A DNA stretch of 64,000 nucleotides from Diphasiastrum complanatum (GCA_029204225.1 CM055111.1:9379262-9443261); one strand, 5' to 3'; shown: positions 12,028-25,254, counted from the stretch's first letter. Notes: a model not told the origin generated them from the sequence alone. Numbers and translations: made by a program.

Positions 12028-12478
12028 AGTTATGAACGTAGCCACGGCTGATCTAGATTTAGTCTATGAAAGCATCACATAAGCAAGACTTAACCCTAGA
12101 AAGCAGGAGAGAGAAAGCTTAAAGAGACTAAAGAAGGAGATCATATCATAAGCCAAGTAACAAATGACACAGAATCCCTACTTATAGCCAAGAGGAAGCC
12201 CTAAAAGGAAGCTTCCAGTGGCTAGGGCCAAACTGAGAGGGGAAATAGTGCGCCCTCCAAGAAGGTCCCCACTCTCAGTAATATGACCAAATAACCAATA
12301 TAGTGAATCATAGGGCCCAAGGCCAATAATATGGTCTAAATGTCAATAATAGGGCCCAAGGCCAACCATATAGTCTAAATGTCAAATAATGAATAAAAAA
12401 GGGCCCAAAGCCTGCCTATGCATAAGGTAAAGTAAATGTAAATGGACATGGCGAATGTAATGAGCCGAGTCCATAACT
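12028..12478 (-). repeat. 3' LTR of chromovirus copy 2
   Basis: 451 bases, with minus-strand ends AGTTATGG and CATAACT. It differs by only about five substitutions from the solo LTR at 49995-50445, which therefore belongs to the same subfamily. Confidence 0.93.
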
Positions 12479-12488
12479 CTCCTCGACA
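12479..12488 (-). promoter_or_regulatory. Polypurine tract of copy 2
   Basis: Purine-rich on the minus strand (ending GAGGAG), next to the LTR start, in the same position as in copy 1. Confidence 0.7.
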
Positions 12489-12522
12489 CAAAAATAAGAC
12501 CCAACTGCCATAAAGGACTGGA

Positions 12523-14802
12523 TCAAGTAACAGCAAGCCCTGGAGGATCAACTGGAACAGCATCTGGTGTAGTAACAACTGGAGCAACAGCTGATGTAGA
12601 GGAATCAACAAGTGCGGCAAGAGCACGAGCCTGATCCGCAAGTGACGGTGTATGATAAAAGACATCAATAGGCTCCCATGTGGCCTCCTCAACAGGACGA
12701 CCATCCCACTGGACTAGGAACTGAATCTGCCGGCGGCGTCGACTATGATGCAAACGCACCTGAAGGATAGCAGCAGGTAATAAAGGAAAGAGATCCGGTG
12801 CAGTAGGAAACTCAGCATCACGAGGAGCATCATCCTCAATAGCAGCACGTAATAAACTGACATGGAATATATCACAAGCACGTGTGGAAGCAGGAAGCTG
12901 AAGACGATATGTAACTGGACTAAGAACCTCCAATATACAATAAGGCCCATAATAACGTGGTGCAAGCTTCTCAGTAGAAGCATGGCCCTGAATAAAATGA
13001 TGACGTGCAAACCGTAGGCGTAGATATACCATATCACGAACATGAAACTCAACATGACGTCGATGACGATCAACTGAAGCCTGATAACGCTACTGGACCT
13101 GCTGCAAATGGGAACTGGCCTGGAGAATAAGCTCGCGAGCACCTGATAGAAATGAAGACAGTGTCACAGGTGTATCCTCGGGAGGAAGAGGAATACCATT
13201 TAAAAGAGGTGCATAACCATGAGATAATAAAAATGGTGCAACGCCGGTGCTGGTACTAACAGAGCTGTTATAGCTATACTCTGCCAAACATAAGTGCTGA
13301 TCCCAATCCTTCCCTGAAGGAGTAACAAATTGGCGCAAATAATCCTCAAGGATCCTGTTAAGGACCTCAAGCTGCCCATCAGAAGTAGAATGATAAGCAG
13401 ACCCCATAAAAAACTGTACATCCAATATACGCATAAGCTCTGTCCAGAACAATGATGTAAACTTACTATCCCGATCAGAAAGGATAGTACGAGGAAACCC
13501 ATGTAGGCGAAATATCTCTGAAAGGAACAAGCGTGCACACTGCTCTGCTGTGATAGTACTGCGGACGGGTATGAAATGTGCCTGTTTCGAGAACATGTCA
13601 ACTACCACCATACATGAATCGTGACCACGACGGGTGCGGGGAAAGCCAATGATGAAGTCCATAGAAATATCAGTCCACTGGCGGTGAGGAATAGGCCAAC
13701 TCTGAAGCAAACCAGCGGACTTAGCATGGGAGTACTTATTACGTAAGCAGAAAGGACAGGTACGAATAAGTACAACAAGCTCTTTCCTAAGGGATGGCCA
13801 ATAGAAATGATCCTTAAGACGAGCATAAGACTTCTGAAAACCAAAATGACCCCCAACTGGGGATGAATGAGCATCCGACAACAACTGAGAACGGATACCC
13901 AAAGAACTAGGAATACAAAGAGAACCATAATGATAAAGACGGTGGTCAACAATGGAATAAGCCTGATGAGGTGAAGACGACATAGGTGGAGCAGAACTAT
14001 AAACATCACGAAAATCAGAACATGTAAGATAAGCAGATGGAAGATCATCAAACCAGGAAGGGATCGTGGCAACAAGGGTATTCAATAAAGCAAGAAGTCT
14101 AGACAATGCGTCAGCAGCAGTGTTAGCACGACCAGGACGATACAAAATAGAAAAATCAAAAGATTGTAAAAACTGCAACCAACGAAACTGACGATCACTA
14201 AGATCACGCTGGGAGAAGAGATAACATAAGGATTGATGATCAGTAACGATATCAAAAGGAACACGGTACAAGTAATGGCGCCACTTCTTAAGAGCATAGA
14301 TAATGGCAAGAAGCTCTTTCTCATGGACAGAATAACGTTGCTCATAAGAGCATAAACGACGCGACTCATAAGCAATAATACACTGAGACTGACGAAGCAA
14401 GGCACCCAAACCAACATTACTAGCATCGGTCTCAACAATAAATTTCTGATCAAACTGTGGTAAACACAGGACAGAGGCCTCCACAACAGCACGACGAAGA
14501 GTGTCAAAGGCGAACTGACAATCAGAAGTCCAAACAAAAGCACTAGACTTCTTCAAAAGGGCATGAAGAGGGGCAGCCACAGTGGCAAAGTGAGGAACTG
14601 GACGACGAAGGTGAGTAGCGAGACCAAGAAACATACGAACATGGTGGACATCTGTGGGAACAGGCCAATCAGCGATTGCCCGAACCTTATGAGGGTCCAA
14701 ACGAATACGACCATCACAAATGAGAAATCCTAAAAACTCAATCTCAACAACAGCAAAGGAACACTTAGAAAGTTTAGCAAACAACTGGTGATGAACAAGC
14801 AA
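12523..14802 (-). pseudogene. RT end, RNase H, integrase and chromodomain, copy 2
   Basis: One frame interrupted once, by TAG at 13090-13092 where copy 3 has CAG. It contains the C-terminal end of RT, RNase H (ETDAS, TDHQSL), integrase with HHCC and SDRDSKF motifs, the GPY region and a chromodomain (QFLVQWDGRP, EATWEPIDVF). An alanine/valine-rich tail follows to the stop at 12523. Here the chromodomain is complete, unlike copy 1. The frame is entered by a shift near 14800. Confidence 0.93.
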
Positions 14803-15623
14803 TTGACAGATGAAAGATGTAACACATGCTCATCAAGAGTCTTAATAAAAACAAGAATATCATCAAAATAAACTAAAACACAACGACCAAGGAGAGGGCG
14901 CATGACGTTATTCATCACATTCTGGAACGTAGGTGGACCATTAGTAACACCAAAATGAAGAACACGAAACTCATACAAACCAAGATGGGTACGAAACGCA
15001 GTCTTGTGTTCGTCCGAAGGATGCATCCTAATCTGGTGATAGTCGGAACGTAAGTCTATCTTAGAGAAAAGATGAGAGGTGCCTAACTGGTCAAAGAGAT
15101 CATCCATGTGAGGAATAGGATACTGGTTACGGATGGTCAACTTATTGAGGGCACGATAATCAATGCAGAGGCGTTTGGAACCATCTTTCTTACTGACAAG
15201 GAGAACAGGGGCACCAAAAGGACTGTGACTAGGAACAATAAGGCCCTGATCTAGTAAAGAAGTAATCTGAAGCTCAACCTCATCACGCTCAGACTTAGAC
15301 ATACGGTAAGGAGGCCGGGAGGGAGGAGCAGAACCAGGACACAAATCAATATGGTGGTTCACATCACGTAATGGTGGTAGCGTCGTAGGTTCTGAAAAGA
15401 CAAATTCATACTGATGTAATAAGTCAGAGATCACCTGAGGAACAGCTGCTGGAGGAGAGGTAGTCACTGGAGAATCTGCTGTAGCACGCTGAACACATAA
15501 TAAAGCTGCACAATGAGCCTTAGGTAGGCTGCGGATAAACTGCTTCCCGCTGATCAGCTGGAAATCTGCCTGAGAATCAATACCAGCAAGTGAGTGGGTC
15601 ACTGCATCATGAACAAATGTCAA
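14730..15623 (-). pseudogene. Reverse transcriptase N-terminal part, copy 2
   Basis: Encodes the RT fingers and palm through the YFDD motif (about residue 250). A frameshift near 14810 then turns the sequence out of frame, and the palm continues in the next entry's frame. Confidence 0.92.
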
Positions 15624-15629
15624 TGCCTG

Positions 15630-16130
15630 CTAAGCCAGGTCCAAAGTAACCGCTCCCAATGAAGCAAACCAATCAGCACCAAGGATAAGGTCATAGCGCT
15701 CCAGAGAAATGATATAAAGATCTGCCTGTCCAGAAAAATCACCAATGCGGTAGGATAATCCCTGAAACATCTGAGAACTAGGAAATAAGTGAAAACTGGC
15801 AACCTCGCCTGTGAGAGGCTGTGGAGCAGGAATAGGTGAAGCGCGTATCCGGCTGAGAACATAACTGCTGATAAAGGAATGAGTGCTGCCGGTATCAACT
15901 AAAGCAATATACTCACGACCAGTAATGCGCACACGTAGCCGAATGGAGCGAGGACCGGGGCACCCTGTCCAGGTAGCATAAGCAAGCTGAGCATGGCAAG
16001 TAGCAGGAAGTAAATCAGTAGAAGGCTCAAGAGATAGATCAGGCTCATCAGATATATGAATGTAGATATCGGACTCATCTGGGGTAGTGCCCTCATGGTA
16101 CAAAACAGCAGTAGAAGTAGGCAGGGGTTG
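15630..16130 (-). pseudogene. Aspartic protease, copy 2
   Basis: Retropepsin with ALVDTGSTHSF and [10 protein letters not shown]. It is in the same frame as the RT part but separated from it by TAG at 15630-15632, where copy 3 has CAG. Confidence 0.9.
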
Positions 16131-16925
16131 GCGGCAATCACGGGCAATGGTCAGGACTCTTACAACGAAAGCAAAGACGCTTCTGCTGAATGTCAGCGAA
16201 CTTTGCAGACGTGTAACGTCAGACAAAAGCAGGACGAGGAGGCGGAGGGCGAGGAGCGGGAGAAGTAAGAGAAGAGGTCGGGACAATAGTGGATGGGGCA
16301 GATGGGGCCGGAGATGGTAGAGGTGAAAGAGATGGACGGGGTCGGGAAAATCGAAAGGGAGCAGGATCAGGGTACTTATGCTGTAAAGTACTAGCAAGGG
16401 ACATGGCCTCAACAAGTGTGGGTGGACGGAAAGAAGAGACATCGTATCGTAGAGCACCACGAAGTCCAGCAATGTAGCGAGAAATAAGCTCGGTGGGCTG
16501 AAGATCTGTAAAGAGGTAGGAAAGGTCCATAAACTGATCTGTATAGGAAGAAAGATCACCAGTCTGAGTAAGACTACGGAATATATCACGCTGGCGGCTC
16601 AGCCACTGAGGGTCAATCATAGCATGACGAAGATCACGACGAAAGGTAGGCCATAACTGGAGACCGTCCCGATCAGGGTCAAGTCGGTAGACCCGCCACC
16701 AAGTGGCAGCACGTCCATCTAAATGTAAGGCGGCTAACTGGATCTTCTGAGGATCAGTCTTAGGGTAAATTTGAAAATAAGTATCAAGCTTTGCAAACCA
16801 ATTCTCTAACAAGTTCCCGTCAGAGGAACCAGAATAGGTGGCAAGCTGTACCCGATCACGAAAATCTCGAGCAATTCATCTAAAGGTCCGGAATGACTCG
16901 CAGGTGTAGTGGGTGAGCTAGCCAT
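16131..16925 (-). pseudogene. Gag, copy 2 (internal deletion)
   Basis: Begins at about 16925 (MASSPTTPAS). The stretch before the conserved gag domain is about 260 bases shorter than in copy 1, which suggests an internal deletion. The gag domain keeps ATWWRVY and DPQWL motifs. The CCHC knuckle near 16150 is broken by a two-base deletion relative to copy 1. Confidence 0.85.
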
Positions 16926-17734
16926 GAGGAAGAAAAAGTAAGCGAGAAAAGAAATGTGCTAAACAATTGGACGAACTGAAGGAGAGGACATAAGTCGTCA
17001 CAACAGGCATGCCAATGAAAAGACACAATAGAACTCGCGATGTAAGATGAACGGAAAGGACAACTAAGTAAGAAATACCTCGTAACCGCAACCGGAAGTG
17101 AGCTGAAAAATAGCGGCGATATGTCGAGGTACCGGGCAGCCTCCAAAAAAGATGCTAAGGGCCCGACAACGTGGAGTAAACAGTGGGTAAAAGTATGGGA
17201 AACAATAATGGACTATGGGGCTGGAAAGGGAGCAGCCAAGGAAAGGAAGTGATAACAAAAAGGAGGTATGGGCAGCGAGGAAACAAGGCTGAAAAATCAG
17301 AGATCGCCCTTCAAGGGTAAAAAAAAAGTTTGCGATAAAGACGGGGAGCAATCCCGATGCGCGATGAAGTTGGGTGGGAGTGGCTTTCTAAGCATCTAGG
17401 CGTGTTTGTATTGTCCGGAGTAGGGTTGCGAACACAGACAGCAGTGTAGGAGGGTGAGCTGAAATTGAGGCGGATGTAGGATGCCAGCTATGGTGGAGTG
17501 TGGGCGTCCAAGAGAGGTAGTAACGGCAAAAAAAAATTGGATCAAAAAGATGGGTTGGTAGGGCGCTAGGAGTGGCTGATGGAAGGTGGCGAATAGGGGC
17601 AGCAAAAAGCGGAAATTTTCAGCAAAGGAAGGAGCAGTAGGGCGCTGGTCAGCAAGCATGAGGGCGCCCAATAGGGCAGCAAATAGGAGGCAGTAGGGCG
17701 CCCAAAATAGGGGAGTCCTGCTCGGCCTCCGTCG
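16926..17734 (-). other. 5' leader of copy 2
   Basis: Non-coding leader with repeated GGGCGC and GCAGCC words like those in the copy 3 leader. It ends at the junction with LINE sequence. Confidence 0.55.
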
Positions 17735-18870
17735 GTTGATGATGAGTGTCGTTCACTACACCTTCGTGTTACACATGAACTTACACATGATCCACTTATT
17801 CTCTCCACTATTCATTGATCTCTCCATCGTACACTCCGTCGCAAAAAGTGCGCCTACGAAGAACAAAAAGGGAGAAACCTCGTTGCTTCCCTATTTAGTT
17901 CCTCTATTGGCGCCTTTTGGCATGCATTTATCCCTCGTGCTCCATCCCCTCTTCTTGACGACCTACATGTTTGGTCCACCTACGCTACCTCACTCTACAC
18001 CATACCTTCCATCTCCCCCCGTCCCAATGAATTCACCTTCTTCACCTCTGAAATGGTCACTGAAGAATGAAGACCCACAACACTAGAGACATAGAAGACC
18101 TTGAATCAGAACTTCTGATCCATGCTGCAGATTTACTCACCCACTCTATCCACTCTGCTTAATCATGTTGTCGTCTCGGGCTTCCCCCACTCCTGGTGTA
18201 CTAATATCATCCATCCCATCCACAAAAATGGTGACCCCATGAATCCTGGTAACTATCGTACTATCATGATTGGCCATGTCATAGCGAACCTTTATGGTAC
18301 TCTACTTCAGTCAGCGATCATCCATCCCATCCACAAAAATGGTGACCCCATGAATCCTGGTAACTACCGTACTATCATGATTGGCCATGTCATAGCAAAC
18401 CTTTATGGTACTCTACTTCAGTCAGCGATCATCCATCCCATCCACAAAAATGGTGACCCCATGAATCCTGATAACTACCGTACTATCATGATTGGCCATG
18501 TCATAGCGAACCTTTATGGTACTCTACTTTAGTCAGCGATCAGCTCTGAGGCTGAGACCAGGAGACTACATGCATTGGGCCAGGCTGGCTTTCGTGCTCA
18601 CCATTCTACTAGAGATCATGTCTTCACTCTTCGAGCTATCATAGAGGAGGCCATGCATAGGAGACAGAGGGTTTACTGTTGCTTTGTTGACTTTAGGAAA
18701 GCCTTTGATTCTGTTCCACGCTTTCTTCTCATCCACGACTATGTGATCTTGGCTTCTCTACTGACACAGTCCTAGTTGTGATGGCACTTTATGAGCGAGT
18801 TCTTTATCTCATCCCTCTACTAAGACTCATCCTGCTACTAAGGGCTTCACCTTTCTTCTCCTTCATGCAG
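17735..18870 (+). pseudogene. LINE ORF2 fragment (linker and start of RT)
   Basis: Related to the LINE at 46826-50749. It starts inside the linker between endonuclease and RT (DDECRSLHL), passes through the RT entry region (SGFPHSW, YRTIMI), then QAGFRAHHSTRDH and VDFRKAFDSVP. The similarity fades after 18780 (ALYERV). The catalytic FADD-type motif is not reached. Frames are interrupted several times. It contains a triplicated segment (next entry). Confidence 0.88.
18206..18538 (+). repeat. Three in-frame tandem copies of 111 bases in LINE RT
   Basis: Units at 18206-18316, 18317-18427 and 18428-18538, differing by only a few bases. 111 bases is 37 codons, so the frame is kept through all three. 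The unit covers the RT segment from IIHPIHKNGD to GTLLQSA. The third unit has TAG in place of CAG at 18530-18532. Confidence 0.95.
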
Positions 18871-19651
18871 AAACAGTGGCGCATCTTCATGGCCCTTCTC
18901 CACTTTGAAAGCTGGTACTGCCATAACGCATTGTTCTACCTTTTGGACATTATCATATGCTAATTGTAACATCTACTGCATATCTTGCAAGAGAATAGTT
19001 ACATAATATATCTTGCATATCTTGGAAGAAATTAGCCACGTTTGGAAGTTGATTCCCTTTATTTGTATAGTGATAGGATCAATGCATAAGTATAACGGAA
19101 TTGTGGGGGAGGATAAGCTTTTTTTAGACAAGCTTTCTTTTTGTTTGGAGCGAGCTCCTCATTCAATTGGGGCCACCCCTTTGTTTGGTGCTGCAAAAGC
19201 TTACACCTTCATGATCCTTCATGGGAATCTATTGCGCTATCACACAGTACCCTTCAACATATAAAGTCTTTGCTCCTCCACGTGCAATCACTACCATCTG
19301 CCACAATTTAATCTTAAAGGACGGCAAAGGATCTTCTTCAATGTACTTTAAAAAACTGAAACTTCAACACTGGGAAAGACTATAAGAAACAATGAATCAC
19401 GTGGGCTGAGATTTGAACAAAGAAAGGCCTTGATCTAATCCTCACTTTCAATGTAAGGAGGCTACATCTCTTTCCTCTCACATGGCAGACCACAACGGCT
19501 CCTAATTGTTAGGGGGTGGTTTGTCTCCTATGATGAGGCACTGACTCCTTAGCCACACTTCAGCTTCTACAGGACTTTTGCTATGGGGTTTGCTCAAAAA
19601 TGGAACCAACAAATCCATCGACAAACCAGTAACCAGCAATTGAGGCTAAGG
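18871..19651. other. No gene seen
   Basis: No homology recognised. Short open stretches (for example 19013-19264) show no motif. Confidence 0.5.
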
Positions 19652-19780
19652 AAGAGAGAGAGAGAGAGAGAGATCTAGTGATGTCTTTTCCATGCCGAAG
19701 GGCGTATAAGACTAGTAAATGTACATGTCAAGTATGTGGTATCAATGGAAGCGTATGGAACGTCTCCGAAACAATAATGA
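19652..19780 (-). repeat. Dispersed repeat with GA tract, copy 2
   Basis: A (GA) tract followed by about 105 bases matching 6128-6240 and 52490-52555. Here the AATAAA position is changed and the hairpin loop differs. Confidence 0.6.
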
Positions 19781-20171
19781 AAGAAAAAACAATCGTCATG
19801 AGATAGAAATCCCTCACTCCACCCATAACAAAATATTACCATTTTTGGAGGTCCAAACTTTTCCCATGTTCCCATACCCTCGAACCTATGGGTCCACAAC
19901 CCCTCTACTAGAGGCTTTGACCTTCGTCAAGAATTTGGCCAGCCCTTATTGAAAGTGTTATATCTAAAATTTTGAAGCCATTAGGTATTGAAAAACAAGT
20001 GGTTTGTATCCATTTTGCAGCGTTACTTTCATGTGACTACATTGGTGAGGAGCTCTACTAAATACAATTATTTCCAACAAGCGGCTTCTTATAAAAAAGA
20101 ATGTTGTTTCTTGATCAAAGAGCCAACTCAATGATTCCTTCATTGTTTTGAAGGATCGTTGACATCATTGA

Positions 20172-20636
20172 AGTTATGATCAAAATCTCAGGTGTTGAAT
20201 CAATGAAGCATAAAAGACAGCAATAGACTAAAGTCCTACAAGCAATAGACAAGACAATAGGTTCTCCCACGAAGAGCCCAAGCAATACCAATCAATAATC
20301 TGAAAAATGAGTGTACAAATGCCCCTATAAATACCCTACCAATGAACCCTAAAATAGGAATTCAAAAGTAAAAGGAGGCAAAATGTGGAGGGAAAATAGT
20401 GCGCCCTCCTACGGGCCCCCACTCCACATATAACCATATAATAAGGGCCCAAGACCAGTCAATGTCATAAAAAAGGACCCAGTGCGGGTCATAAGCATAT
20501 AAAAAGCCTCTGGGGCCTGTACATGACTAATATAAAATGCGTAACCAGAAATATACATAACCAACAGTAAATGTAAAGAGGCCTGCGGAATATATGCAGA
20601 GTAGCCCAGTAGGCCTGTATCCTGTAGTCCGTAACT
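20172..20636 (-). repeat. 3' LTR of chromovirus copy 3
   Basis: 465 bases, with minus-strand ends AGTTACGG and CATAACT. TATA-like TATTTATAG on the minus strand near 20325. Confidence 0.95.
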
Positions 20637-20646
20637 CTCCCTGGCT
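20637..20646 (-). promoter_or_regulatory. Polypurine tract of copy 3
   Basis: Minus-strand AGCCAGGGAG directly before the LTR. Confidence 0.65.
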
Positions 20647-20712
20647 ATAAAGAACATTGCCCCCAATGTAGGCAAAATAAGATAAGAACCAGTGCTAGAG
20701 AAAAATACTGCA

Positions 20713-23061
20713 TCAAGATATCCCATCTGAGAAAGGAACATCAAGAGAAGCCGGAGCATCCCGAGAAGCAATGGTAGCTGCAAGTGACCGAGCCTGATCA
20801 GCCAGGATAGGGGTATGATAAAAAACATCAATGGGCTCCCAAGTAGCCTCCTCAATAGGACGACCATCCCACTGGACCAAAAACTGAACCTGCCGATGGC
20901 GACGACTATGCAATAAGCGCACCTGTAAAATAGCAGCTGGCAGGAATGGAAAAAGCTCTGAATCTGTAGGAAATGAGGAATCTCGAGGAGCATCATCCTC
21001 AATAGCAGCACGTAATAAACTGACATGAAAGATATCACAAGCCCGAGTAGCAGCAGGTAACTCAAGACGATATGTAACTGGACTGAGGCGCTCAAGAATC
21101 TGAAAAGGCCCATAATAGTGCGGCGCAAGCTTCTCAGTAGAAGCAAGACCCTGTACAAAACGATGGCGAGCAAAGCGTAACCGGAGAAAAACAGTATCAC
21201 CCTCTGCAAACTCAACATGGCGTTGATGACGATCAACAATGGTCCTGTACCGCTGCTGAATATGCTGTAAATGAGTAGCAGCTCTAGTAATAATCTCCCG
21301 AGCACTCGAAAGATAAGATGAAATAGTAACAGGTGCATCATCTGGAGGAGCAGGTATACCGGGTAGAACTGGTGAGTATCCATGAGCAAGCAGGAAAGGA
21401 AAAACACCTGTGCTGGAACTAACAGAACTGTTATAACTATACTCAGCCAAACATAAATGCTGATCCCAATCACGACCAGAAGGAGAAACATGATGTCGTA
21501 AATAATCCTCCAATACCCGATTAATAACCTCAGACTGACCATCCGCAGACGAATGATAAGCAATGCCCATAAGTATCCTAACATCCAAGATACGCATAAG
21601 CTCTATCCAAAAACCTGATGTAAACTTGGTATCTCGATCAGTAAGTATAGATCGTGGGAGACCATGTAAGCGGAAAATCTCAGAAATAAATATACGACCA
21701 CACTGCTCTGCTGTAATAGTACGTCTGACTGGTATGAAATGAGCTTGTTTAGAAAACCTATCAACTACCACCAAACAAGAGTCATGACCACGCTGAGTAT
21801 GGAAAAGACCTAAAATGAAGTCCATAGATATATCAGTCCACTGGCGGGAAGGAATAGGCCAACTTTTAAGGAGACCGCCAGGTTTTTCACGGGAATACTT
21901 GTTACGAAGGGATAAATCACAAGTATGAATAAGGTGGGAAAGCTCACGCTTCATGGAAGGCCAATAAAAATGTTCTTTCAAACAAAACAAGGACTTTCGA
22001 AAACCAAAATGGCCACCAACAGGAGAGGAATGGACATCAAGAAGGAGTTGTGGACGTATAACGAGAGTGCTGGGAATACATAACGAACCATAGTGAAACA
22101 AACGATGATTAACAATGGAATAAACCTGGTGAGGGTGAGAGGAAGGACGAGAGGCAGACGACATAACATCACGAAAGTTTGGACATGTGGCATAAGCCTG
22201 AGGAAGATCATCATACCAAGAGTGGGGAGACGTAACAAGACTGTAAGTAAGAGCAAGTAAACGAGACAAAGCATCAGCAGCAGCGTTACTTTTACCAGGC
22301 TTATAATGAATATCAAAATGAAAGGACTGTAAAAACTGAAGCCAACGGTACTAACGATCACTAAGATCCTTTTGTGTATACAAATAACGAAGTGACTGGT
22401 GATCAGTAAAAACATCAAACGGAACACGATACAGATAATGACGCCACTTCTTTAAAGCAAAAATGCTAGCAAGCAACTCTTTTTCATGAGTGGAATAGCG
22501 CTGCTCATACGAACGAAGACGATGGGATTCATATGCAATAACACACTGACGCTGACGCTGACGTAACAAAGCACCTAATCCTGTGGAACTAGCATCAGTC
22601 TCAACAGCAAAACGCTGGGAAAAATCTGGAAGACAAAAAACAGGGGCAGTGGTAAGCTTAACCTTCAAAGTATCAAAAGCTGACTGACATGCAGGAGTCC
22701 AAGCAAACGAAGTTTCCTTTTTCAACAGAGCATGCAAAGGAGATGCAAGAGTGGCAAAATGAGCAACTGGTTTACGAAGATGGATAGCAAGACCAAGAAA
22801 CATACGAACATCATGAACATCAGCAGGCACAGGCCATGAAAGAATAGAACGGACCTTACGAGGGTCGAGACGAACAGTACCATTAGTAACAAAGAAGCCC
22901 AAAAACTCGATTTGTACAACAACAAAAGAACATTTAGAACGTCTAGCATACAGATGATGAGTAACTAACAAAACAAAAACAGAATGAACGTGCTGAACAT
23001 GAAGAGAGCGAGTGGTACTATAAATGAGGATATCGTCAAAATAAACAATGACACTTTCCAA
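20713..23061 (-). pseudogene. RT end, RNase H, integrase and chromodomain, copy 3
   Basis: One frame with a single TAG at 22351-22353, where copies 1 and 2 have glutamine. It starts at the catalytic VYFDDILIY. RNase H (ETDASSTGLGALL, TDHQSLRYL), integrase (TDISMDF, LTDRDTKF, DGQSEVINR) and the chromodomain (FLVQWDGRP, EATWEPIDVF) follow. All catalytic residues that I could check are present. A frameshift just upstream of the YFDD motif separates it from the RT start. Confidence 0.94.
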
Positions 23062-24315
23062 GCAGAGGACGAAAGACGTTATTCATGACACTCTGAAAAG
23101 TGGGCGGACCATTGGTAACACCAAAAGGAAGGACACGAAACTCATACAGACCAAAGTGGGTACGGAAAGCTGTCTTGTGCTCATCAGGAGGATGCATACG
23201 AATCTAGTGATAACCATAACGGAGGTCAAGTTTAGAAAAGATCTTGGCTTGGCCTAACTGGTCAAACAGGTCATCCATATGAGGGATAGGGTACTGATTA
23301 CGGATAGTAAGTTTATTTAAAGCACGATAATCAATACATAGACGTTTAGGACCATCCTTCTTATCAACAAGTAAAACAAGAGCACCAAAAGGGCTGTGGC
23401 TAGGAACAATAAGGCCTTGACGTAATAAATCAGACACCTGACGCTGGACTTCCTCGCGCTCAACAAGAGACATACGAAAAGGAGGACGAGAAGGAGGTGA
23501 TGCAGAGGAAACAAGGTCTATATGGTGGTTGACATCTCGTAAAGGTGGTAACTGAGTCAGCTCTCTAAAAACATGCTCAAATTCACGCAATAGTTCAGAA
23601 AATACCTGTGGCAAAGGTGGTGCATCCGCAATAGGCTGAACTGGCTGAACAGAAAGAATAGCCGCACAGTGGGCCTTCGGGAGGCTCCGTATGAACTGCT
23701 TCCCGGAAATAAGCTGATAGTCCTGCCGAGAATCAATACCGAAAAATATATGCTGAGTACCATCATGAGAGAATGTCAATGTCTGCTGCTGGAGGTCTAC
23801 TGTAACTGCACCAAGGGATGCAAACCAATCAGCACCGAGGATAAGATCGTACCGTGTAAGTGGAATAATATGAAAATCTGCCTGACCAAGGAAGTCTCCA
23901 ATCCGATATGAAAGCTGCTGATACATCTGCGTGCTAGGAAAAGAGTGTGCGCTGGCAACCTCAACATGCAGGGGATGAGGCGTAGTGACTGGCATAGCAC
24001 GACTGCGTGTAGTAATATGACTGCTGAGAAACGAGTGAGTGCTACCCATGTCAACAAGGGCAATAAACTCACGACCAGTGATACGTACGCGAAGACGGAT
24101 ATGGCGTGGACCCGGCTTACCGGCCCAAGTAGCATAAGCAAGCTGAGCATGGCATACAGCTAGATCAGTGGGATTAGGAACAGGCTCAGTGGGTGTGGCA
24201 AACTGATCAACAGGTGGGTCATCATCAAGAATATGAAGGCATATGGCAGAATCAGGACTATCATCAGGTGTGTCAGCATCATGGAAATAGATGGCAGTAG
24301 CAGTGGCAGGCTGTC
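23062..24315 (-). pseudogene. Protease and RT N-terminal part, copy 3
   Basis: The retropepsin has DMGSTHS where copies 1 and 2 have DTGSTHS, a change in the catalytic triplet that should weaken or abolish it. It runs on in frame through [10 protein letters not shown] and TVDLQQQ into RT ([17 protein letters not shown]). TAG at 23204-23206 replaces the glutamine of the QIRM motif. A one-base loss near 23060 shifts the frame. Confidence 0.92.
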
Positions 24316-25254
24316 GGCAATCACGGGCGATATGATCAAGACTCTTACAGTTGAAACATAAGCGCTTCTCACGGATCTCAGACATCTCAGGCTGTGAGTA
24401 GCAACGAACAAAAACAGGACGAGGAGAAAAAGGAGGATGTGGTGCGGAAGGAAGAGTGGACGAAGGTGAACTGACAGATGTGGTACTAGCAGAGGATGGA
24501 GAGGAAAAAATAGGACGTGTGAAAGGGCGCGAAGGACGAGAAACAGAGGAAGAGATGGGAGAGTACTTGTGCTGCAGTGCGGTAGCAAGGGAGATGGCGT
24601 GAGAAAGAGTGAGTGGAAAAAAAGAAGAAACATCAAAAGCTCTGTAAACCGTGTCATATAAGCAGCCAAGTCACCAGTGTGAGATAAATTGCGAAAGATG
24701 TCGCGTTGTCGAACAAGCCACTGAGGATCAATCATCGCTAGGCGGAGTGCTGTAATAAACTCTGTCCAACTAGCAAGGCCAGGGTGTGAAGCCGTCTGGC
24801 GAAACATGCGCCACCAAGTAGCAGCACGGCCCTCCAAGCGTAAAGCAGCCAAATGTATCCGCTGAATGTCAGTCTTAGAAAACATAAGGAAGTAGGTCTC
24901 AAGCTTAGAATACCAATTCTCGAGTTCATTCCCATCGGATGACCCAGAATACACAGTAAGCTGAACCTTATCCTTGAAGTCTCGTGGCAAAGGACCAGAA
25001 GATGAAGGAGTCTCGGGTGGTGGAAATGTACGTTGTGGGGGAACAGGTGGAGATAGTGGAGAAACACTGGACTGTAATGATAGTGTAGCAATTTGGGCAG
25101 AAAGAGCAGTGAACGTCTCTCGTAACTCCTGGCGTAAATCAGTGCGTACATCACTCATGGCTTCCCTAAGATGATCTCGGAATTCATGCCGTACTTCGTC
25201 GAGGTAAGTGGAAGACGGTATGCGAGGCTCAGAAGATGTAGGGGAAGTATCCAT
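24316..25254 (-). pseudogene. Gag, copy 3 (deletion)
   Basis: ATG at 25254 (MDTSPTSSEP). A predicted coiled-coil stretch (about residues 20-60) leads to a proline-rich linker, the gag domain (ATWWRMF, DPQWL) and a CCHC knuckle ([14 protein letters not shown]). About 90-100 bases of the gag domain are missing near 24640 compared with copy 2, and the frame changes there. Confidence 0.88.

Larger units (their letters stand above)
12028..17734 (-). mobile_element. Ty3/gypsy chromovirus copy 2, 5' LTR lost
   Basis: Same family as copies 1 and 3. The 3' LTR is complete (12028-12478), and pol, protease, gag and a leader are present. No primer site or second LTR occurs on the right; the sequence changes abruptly at about 17734 into LINE coding sequence. 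The left flank is ACAAG. The 5' end was probably lost in a deletion or rearrangement. Confidence 0.92.

Noticed and set aside
12028-17734. Copy 2 as a complete LTR element
   Set aside because: No primer site or right LTR exists before the abrupt change to LINE sequence at about 17734.
18206-18538. Three regularly spaced repeats, CRISPR-like at first sight
   Set aside because: Units are directly adjacent without spacers, 111 bases long, and encode LINE reverse transcriptase in frame.
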